Below, one piece after another: positions 58,919 through 64,000 of a DNA stretch of 64,000 nucleotides. The DNA is taken from NCBI GenBank assembly GCA_002423585.1, contig DIWS01000005.1:62001-126000 (forward strand), given 5' to 3'. This DNA is from Actinobacteria bacterium UBA6100 (GTDB lineage Bacteria; Actinomycetota; Coriobacteriia; Anaerosomatales; Anaerosomataceae). How positions within the stretch are numbered: position 1 is the stretch's first letter; each line of letters begins with the position of its first letter. The notes under the pieces were generated by a model. The model was given only the letters and a program-made list of their open reading frames with translations. It searched no databases and was not told where the DNA came from. The position numbers were made by a program, and so were the translations under genes.

Positions 58919-61633
58919 CTACGGCGCGCTCGGCTCCGATCCGGCACCCGCAAGCTCGCCAAGGACATCGCCCAGCTCCTTGAGGTAGCGGCCGTACGCC
59001 TCCCAGTCGCCCTCTCGCTGTGCCTCGACCGCCTTGTCGTAGAGGTCCTTCGCGGTCGCCACGTCGGCCACCGCTCCACCTTCGGCGGGCGTCTCGGCGA
59101 CAGCGCCGAACACCGCCAGCAAAGCCGAGGGCAGGTCGGGCTCCATGGCGACCTGATCGCCGTAGGCGACGATCACGCGCGTGAGCTGCGGCATCGAGGT
59201 CTGCTCGGCCTGCAGGTACAGCGGCTGGATGTAGACGATCGAGTCGTTCACGGGTATCACCAGCAGGTTGCCGAACAGCACACCGCTCCCGCGCTGGTTC
59301 CACAGGGATAGCTGCTGCGAGATGATCGGGTCCTGGTTGACACGCGCCTGGACCTGCTCGGGTCCGAGCACGAGGCGCTGCTTCGGGAACGTGTACACCA
59401 CGCGCTCGCCGTAGGAGTCCGGATCGGACTTCGCGGCCATCCAGCCGATCATGTTCGCCTTGGTGCGCGGCGTGAACGGGATCATCAGCATGAAGTCCTC
59501 GTCGGACTCCTCGGGAAGCTCCATGAGCACGTAGAACGGCTCCATGGGCTCCCCCGTGCCATCCGAGCCCTCGCCCGGCAGCGCCCACTGGTCCTCCTTG
59601 TTGTAGAAGACCTTCGGGTCGAGCATGTGGTAGGTCTTGTAGACCTCGGCCTGGAGCATGAAGAGGTCCGAGGGGTAGCGCAGGTGCTTGGCGATCTCGG
59701 CGGGCATCTCGTCGGCACTCGTCAGCAGGCCCGGGAAGACGCGGCCCCATGCAGCCAGCAGCGGGTCGTCGGGGTCGTAGGCGTACAGCGTCGTGGTGCC
59801 GTCGTAGGCGTCCACGGTCACCTTGACGGAGTTCCTGATGTAGCTGATCTCGCCGTACCGCTCCGAGTAGGGATACCGGTCCGAGACCGTGTAGCAGTCG
59901 GCCACCCACACGACGCGCCCGTCCACGATGACCGGGTAGGGGTCCGAGTCCATGTACAGCCACGGGGCGAGCGCCTCGATGCGTTCGGTGATGCTCCGGC
60001 GGAACAGCACCTGGCTGTCGGAGCGGATGTAGCTGCTGAACAGGATCTGCGGCGCTGACAGCCTGAGCGCAAACGCCGCGCGCTTGAACGCTCCGCCGAT
60101 CTCGATACCGCCGGTGCCGCTGTAGGTCGTCTCGGCATTGGAGTCGCCCACGGGATAGTCGAACTCGGGGAGGTCGGTGTCGGCGATCGCGTAGTTCGAT
60201 GTCTGCTCGCCGAAGTACAGCGCGGGCTGCTCGATCGTCAGATCCGTATCGGACGCGGGCGGGATGTCTTTCACGATGAACCGCGGATAGCCCTGGCCGC
60301 TCGCCTCGTTCACCGGGCTCACCACGAGTCCGTAGCCGTGCGTGTACACCAGGTGCTGGTTCACCCACGTCTGCGCCTGGTCCGCGAGCTTGGTCACATC
60401 CAGTTCCCGCGCCGAGATGAGCACCTGGCGGCGCTCTCCATCGATCGTGTAGCGGTCGACGTCGACGTCGCTGAAGTCGTAGTACGGACGGATGCCCTGC
60501 AGCTGCCGGTAGGTCTGCACCACGATGGCCGGATCCCACAGCCTCACGTTGGCGATGGTCGCGTCGTTGCCGGCCAGATCCGACGCCAGCAGGCTCTCCT
60601 CGGCAGAGAAGGCGCGGACGTCGATCTCGTCGAGCCCGAAGGCTGCGCGAGTCGCCTCGATGTTCCGCTCGAGGTAGGGTGATTCGGCCTCGACCTCGTT
60701 GGGCGACACGCGGAACTGCTGGACGAGTGCCGGGTAGATGCCGCCCACGAGCACCGCCGCCGCCACCCACGTGCCGAGCGCGATGGCGGGCAGACGCCAC
60801 CCGCGGAAGCGGATGTTCAGGATGAGCGCGATCCCACACAGCAGTGCGATGACGATCAGGATCGTGTAGGCCGGCACCTGCGCGTTGACGTCGGTGAACG
60901 ACGCGCCCACCACCTGGCCCCGCGGAGAGTAGTCGAGCTCGAAGATGTCGAGCCAGTAGCCGAACGCCTGCGTCACCACGATCAGGCCGCCAAGCACCGA
61001 GAGATGGGCCTTCACATGCGGGTCGAAGCCGCGCAGGCGGTCCCACGGACGTATCGAGCCGTTCAGGACGTGCACCGCGGTTGTGGCCAGCAGCGTGAAG
61101 ATGAGTGCTCCGAACAACCACTCCTCGGCCATCCTGAGTCCCGGCAGGGTGAAGAAGAAGAAACCGAGGTCACGCCCGAACTGCGGGTCGGTGATGCCGA
61201 AACTGCCGCCGGAGAACGCGAGCGCGACCGTCTGCCACGAGTCGGCGACGGCGAGGCCCGAAACGACGGCGGCAGCCGCGCTCAGGGCGAGCACCACGCG
61301 GCCCCCGATGTGACCCAGACGCTCGCGCCAGAATCGGAGTGTCTCTTCGAAGCGCGCGGCAGGGCTGTCCACGACGCGGAGCGGGATCACCGGCACCATC
61401 GATCGGGCGATCCGCAGGTTCAGATACAGAAGAACGAAGAACAGGAGGGCCGAGACCGCTCCGGCCGCCCACTCCCAGCCCAGCGTCCGCCAGAACACGC
61501 CCGCCTGACCCAGATCGTCGTACCACAACGCATCCGTGTAGAACTCGGCGATCAAGCCGGAGGCGAGCAGCAGTCCGATGACCACCGCGACGACGATCGT
61601 GATGACGCGGTTTCGCGAGTCCTGGCCGTTCAT
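58919..61633 (-). CDS. UPF0182 family large membrane protein
   Basis: The 904-residue protein has the UPF0182 (COG1615) layout: seven N-terminal transmembrane helices (about 10-290) with ALWYDDLGQAGVFW and WLDIFELDYSPRG, then a large extracytoplasmic domain with the conserved YPALVQQFRVSPNE, GYGLVVSPVNE, YPVIVDGRVVWVAD and MLMIPFTPRTKANM. The family is widespread in actinobacteria and has no known function. CAGGAGGTCAC before the ATG is an excellent ribosome site. Confidence 0.92.
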   Translation of the reverse strand: MNGQDSRNRVITIVVAVVIGLLLASGLIAEFYTDALWYDDLGQAGVFWRTLGWEWAAGAVSALLFFVLLYLNLRIARSMVPVIPLRVVDSPAARFEETLRFWRERLGHIGGRVVLALSAAAAVVSGLAVADSWQTVALAFSGGSFGITDPQFGRDLGFFFFTLPGLRMAEEWLFGALIFTLLATTAVHVLNGSIRPWDRLRGFDPHVKAHLSVLGGLIVVTQAFGYWLDIFELDYSPRGQVVGASFTDVNAQVPAYTILIVIALLCGIALILNIRFRGWRLPAIALGTWVAAAVLVGGIYPALVQQFRVSPNEVEAESPYLERNIEATRAAFGLDEIDVRAFSAEESLLASDLAGNDATIANVRLWDPAIVVQTYRQLQGIRPYYDFSDVDVDRYTIDGERRQVLISARELDVTKLADQAQTWVNQHLVYTHGYGLVVSPVNEASGQGYPRFIVKDIPPASDTDLTIEQPALYFGEQTSNYAIADTDLPEFDYPVGDSNAETTYSGTGGIEIGGAFKRAAFALRLSAPQILFSSYIRSDSQVLFRRSITERIEALAPWLYMDSDPYPVIVDGRVVWVADCYTVSDRYPYSERYGEISYIRNSVKVTVDAYDGTTTLYAYDPDDPLLAAWGRVFPGLLTSADEMPAEIAKHLRYPSDLFMLQAEVYKTYHMLDPKVFYNKEDQWALPGEGSDGTGEPMEPFYVLMELPEESDEDFMLMIPFTPRTKANMIGWMAAKSDPDSYGERVVYTFPKQRLVLGPEQVQARVNQDPIISQQLSLWNQRGSGVLFGNLLVIPVNDSIVYIQPLYLQAEQTSMPQLTRVIVAYGDQVAMEPDLPSALLAVFGAVAETPAEGGAVADVATAKDLYDKAVEAQREGDWEAYGRYLKELGDVLGELAGAGSEPSAP

Positions 61634-61694
61634 GTGACCTCCTGTAGCCGGTGCGTCTCAGGTATCCTACCCAGGCGCCCCCCGGCGCGAACCT

Positions 61695-63227
61695 TCACAG
61701 GAAATCTGCGATGTCGACGTTCATCCCGGTGGGATCGAGGCAGCGCACGACGGAGCGTCCGTCCGCCTGCGCGGAATCACTCAGATCGAGATCGAACGCC
61801 TCGGTGAAGGTGCCACTGCTGTCCGCGATCACGCGCACGACCGGCCGCGCCGCATCGGATGGACTCGGGCTCACGACCACGGCCGTCTCACCGGTGGTGA
61901 GCAGTACCACCGAACGTGGCGGGAAGTAGCCGAGGGTGTCCACGAACAGCCGAACGAGCGTGGGGTCGAGCGCGGTGCCCGCATTCTTCACGATGATGCC
62001 CATGGCCTCATCCTGCATGCGCGGCGCACTGTAAGGGCGCTGCGAGGTCATCGCATCGTAGGCGTCGGCGACAGCCACGATGCGGCTGCTGATGTGCTGC
62101 GGGTACGCGATCTTCCTCGCGGGATAGCCCGTGAGGTCGTAGCGCAGGTGGTGCTCGAGCACGCACACCATCGCCGCGCGGTCGACACCGCTGGTGAGTG
62201 CCGTGATCTCGGCGCCCCGCACCGGATGCTCGCGCAACTCCGACCACTCGTCACTCGTGAGCGGTGTGGTCTTGTTAAGCACGGACAGGTCGACTGACAT
62301 CTTGCCGATGTCGTGCAGGAGCGCACCCACGCCGAGCGATGAAAGGAAACGGTAGTCGCGGGTGAGCGTGCTGCCAAGCGCGAGTGAGAGGATCGTGACG
62401 TTGATCGAGTGATAGAAGGTGTACTCGTCGAAGCTCTTAAGTCCGGACAGTTCGAGCATGGCGTAACGGTTGCGCAAGATGTTGTCCACGAGGCTCCGGA
62501 CCGCGCCCTTCACGTGCCCGGGGTTGAAGCCCTGGTTGTGGCGGATCAGTCGTTCGAGTTCGCGCAGCAGATCGAGGGCACTGGTGTACGCGAACTTCGC
62601 TGCCTGCTCCGAGTCCTCGCTTCCCGACGCCACATCGTCACGGACGACGCTTACCGTGCTCACCACGATGTGCGGTATGCGTGCGCGCTCGATCAGTGTA
62701 GCGATACCGCCATCTGTCTCGGCGACCTCCTCGTAGCGCAGGCCGAGCACATCTGCGAAGCGGACGACCTCATCCATCTCGAGCCCGCGAGTGAATGTGA
62801 CGCTCCCCGCACCGAGAGAGGTCATGTCACGGATGAGCTGATCGAACAACACGCTGTCTTCGGTGAGCATCTGTTCGCCGAGCAGGACCTCATCCTCGAA
62901 GAAGGTGAGTGGCACGTCCACACCCTCGGCGTGATAGACGCCGATGACACCGAACAACTCCCGGGCCGCGTCGGCCACGGCGGGGTGTTCGGGCGGGTAG
63001 AGCCGACGCGCACGCCGGAGCGCATAGAGCCTGGCGAGAAGGTCGCGCGCGCGCTGGATCTGCCTGGAGGAGAACGTGCGCACGCCGGCGGCCATCTCCA
63101 TCGTCTCGGCACGGATCACGTCGACAGCCTCGACGGTGACACCGGCCTGCGCGTCAAGATCGCTCTGTGGGGACCGCGCCGTACCGCGGACGGGCTCCGG
63201 GACGATCAGATAGTCGTCATCGGGCAT
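61695..63227 (-). CDS. HD-GYP domain protein
   Basis: The 510-residue protein has an N-terminal helical region (about 55-250) without a recognised sensor and an HD-GYP domain (about 260-420): SINVTILSL, LLHDIGK (H305, D306), LREHPVRGAE, EHHLRYDLTGYP (GYP 367-369) and ADAYDAMTSQRPY. HD-GYP enzymes hydrolyse c-di-GMP to GMP; here the HHExxDG pattern is HHLRYDL, so activity needs testing. A C-terminal domain with LLTTGETAVVVSPSP follows. The ATG overlaps the HEAT gene stop by one base (TGATG). Confidence 0.9.
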   Translation of the reverse strand: MPDDDYLIVPEPVRGTARSPQSDLDAQAGVTVEAVDVIRAETMEMAAGVRTFSSRQIQRARDLLARLYALRRARRLYPPEHPAVADAARELFGVIGVYHAEGVDVPLTFFEDEVLLGEQMLTEDSVLFDQLIRDMTSLGAGSVTFTRGLEMDEVVRFADVLGLRYEEVAETDGGIATLIERARIPHIVVSTVSVVRDDVASGSEDSEQAAKFAYTSALDLLRELERLIRHNQGFNPGHVKGAVRSLVDNILRNRYAMLELSGLKSFDEYTFYHSINVTILSLALGSTLTRDYRFLSSLGVGALLHDIGKMSVDLSVLNKTTPLTSDEWSELREHPVRGAEITALTSGVDRAAMVCVLEHHLRYDLTGYPARKIAYPQHISSRIVAVADAYDAMTSQRPYSAPRMQDEAMGIIVKNAGTALDPTLVRLFVDTLGYFPPRSVVLLTTGETAVVVSPSPSDAARPVVRVIADSSGTFTEAFDLDLSDSAQADGRSVVRCLDPTGMNVDIADFL

Positions 63228-64000
63228 CAGGCACCTCCCCCACGGCGAGAGCGCGCGATAGCGGCAAGAGCGGCCTCGGCCGCGGTCTGTATCTCGCGGG
63301 CCCTGCCGCTGCGCAGGATCCCGCGCGAGCGGCTGACATCGAGCACAGCCGCCTCGGCTTCGGGTGTTGCGATGCGCCCGAGTGCTTCGATGGCCTCGAT
63401 CCGTGGCGCGACCTCCCGGTTGCCCCTGCCCTCGCCACGGGCCACGGCGGCGAGCGCGCTTATCGCCGATGGCGACCCCAAGTTGCCGAGATATCGTGCG
63501 GCAAGCCCGACGTTCTGCGCGTCCTCGTCGGTGAGCGCTGCCGCGAGCATCTGCTCGGCGAGCGAGTCCCGGATCGACGCAACCGCACGGATCGTCTCAC
63601 GTCGCACCCGCGCGTCAGTGTGCCGAAGCGTGCGGTTCAGGGGCTGCAACACGGCGGGATCGCGCGTGGACCCGAGCAGCCCCACCACGTTACGCACGAA
63701 GTACCAGCGAGGATCGCTCGTACGTTCGCTCAACTCGTGGATGTGCTGTGGCGCCATCGCACTGATCATGTCCATGAGCGCCTTTCGCGCGGCCATGTCG
63801 GGCTCGTCGGCCAGCACCTCGAGCAGCGGCGAGATCGTTGCCCCGCCGAGCGTGGCGATGAGTTGTCTGCACTGGTCGTGCGCCGGCGTACCTGCCGGGT
63901 GCACCCGAAGGGCTGCGGCGACATCACGCATGTTGCGCGGGGATGCCATGTCGACGATCGCGCGATGGACCCGTTCGCGCTGCGTCGGGTCGAGCGCCTG
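63227..64000 (-). CDS. HEAT-repeat protein (5' end outside window)
   Basis: The frame is open to the right edge and continues in the same phase upstream of the first internal ATG (63949), so the start is probably outside the window. At least 257 codons are visible. It consists of helical pairs of HEAT/PBS-lyase type, for example PAVLQPLNRTLRHTDARVRR and IEALGRIATPEAEAAV. HEAT arrays bind proteins. Its stop overlaps the HD-GYP start, suggesting it scaffolds or controls that enzyme. Confidence 0.8.
   Translation of the reverse strand, partial: QALDPTQRERVHRAIVDMASPRNMRDVAAALRVHPAGTPAHDQCRQLIATLGGATISPLLEVLADEPDMAARKALMDMISAMAPQHIHELSERTSDPRWYFVRNVVGLLGSTRDPAVLQPLNRTLRHTDARVRRETIRAVASIRDSLAEQMLAAALTDEDAQNVGLAARYLGNLGSPSAISALAAVARGEGRGNREVAPRIEAIEALGRIATPEAEAAVLDVSRSRGILRSGRAREIQTAAEAALAAIARSRRGGGA

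Noticed and set aside
58806..61121. A 771-codon frame opposite in phase to the UPF0182 gene
   Set aside because: The other frame has transmembrane helices and conserved UPF0182 segments, and this one is Arg/Gly-rich.
1..64000. CRISPR array, transposon or rRNA operon
   Set aside because: No regularly spaced repeats, transposase, terminal inverted repeats or rRNA sequence was seen.

Overview
This window is GC-rich chromosomal DNA from what is most likely an anaerobic actinobacterium of the class Coriobacteriia (Eggerthella or OPB41/Anaerosomatales-like). That assignment is an inference from gene content. The actinobacterial markers are the FhaA/FhaB/PstP/RodA-PbpA/PknB cell-wall signalling cluster, a UPF0182 protein and a DUF2510 domain. 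The anaerobic markers are a four-subunit 2-oxoacid:ferredoxin oxidoreductase, an oxygen-independent HemN-like radical SAM enzyme and a two-gene minimal SUF system. No prophage, insertion sequence, rRNA operon or CRISPR array was seen. Genes are densely packed, often with 4-bp stop/start overlaps, and GTG starts are common.

Layout. 0-6 kb: a partial methyltransferase, a diguanylate cyclase overlapping pheA, larB-larC (nickel-pincer cofactor) and a MutY-like glycosylase. 6-16 kb: the SufC/SufB-like pair, small membrane and zinc-ribbon proteins, a HemN-like enzyme, a lipoprotein, a large SPFH protein, an EF-Tu-domain-II/DUF2510/zinc-ribbon fusion and tRNA-Leu(CAG). 16-25 kb: a collinear FKBP, Ser/Thr kinase, FhaA, FhaB, PP2C, fused SEDS-PBP and PASTA kinase cluster. 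25-35 kb: a phosphoribosyltransferase, aldo/keto reductase, CapA-like protein, tRNA-Arg(CCT), a hybrid histidine kinase with three stand-alone receivers, an ABC transporter without a binding protein, a GNAT, a DUF2177 protein and a HAD phosphatase. 35-46 kb: the oxidoreductase operon (delta, alpha, beta, gamma), followed by an XRE-cupin regulator and an AMP-forming acyl-CoA synthetase. A second XRE-cupin plus synthetase pair and a membrane histidine kinase follow on the opposite strand.

46-50 kb holds the most striking locus. A promoter, an M-box Mg2+ riboswitch and a terminator precede an MgtE-like protein with a degenerate membrane domain and an Nramp-related transporter whose metal-site residues are changed in the way expected of Mg2+ transporters. 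50-64 kb: folate salvage, a polysaccharide deacetylase, a YbaK deacylase, GNAT, PRC-barrel and YtxH proteins, a T-box-controlled aminotransferase-ddl operon, a cyanophycin-synthetase-N-like protein, a holin-like pair, an RlpA-like wall protein, a UPF0182 protein, an HD-GYP protein and a partial HEAT-repeat protein.

Together the genes cover cell-wall growth control, second-messenger signalling (GGDEF and HD-GYP), Mg2+ homeostasis, and anaerobic 2-oxoacid/acyl-CoA metabolism.
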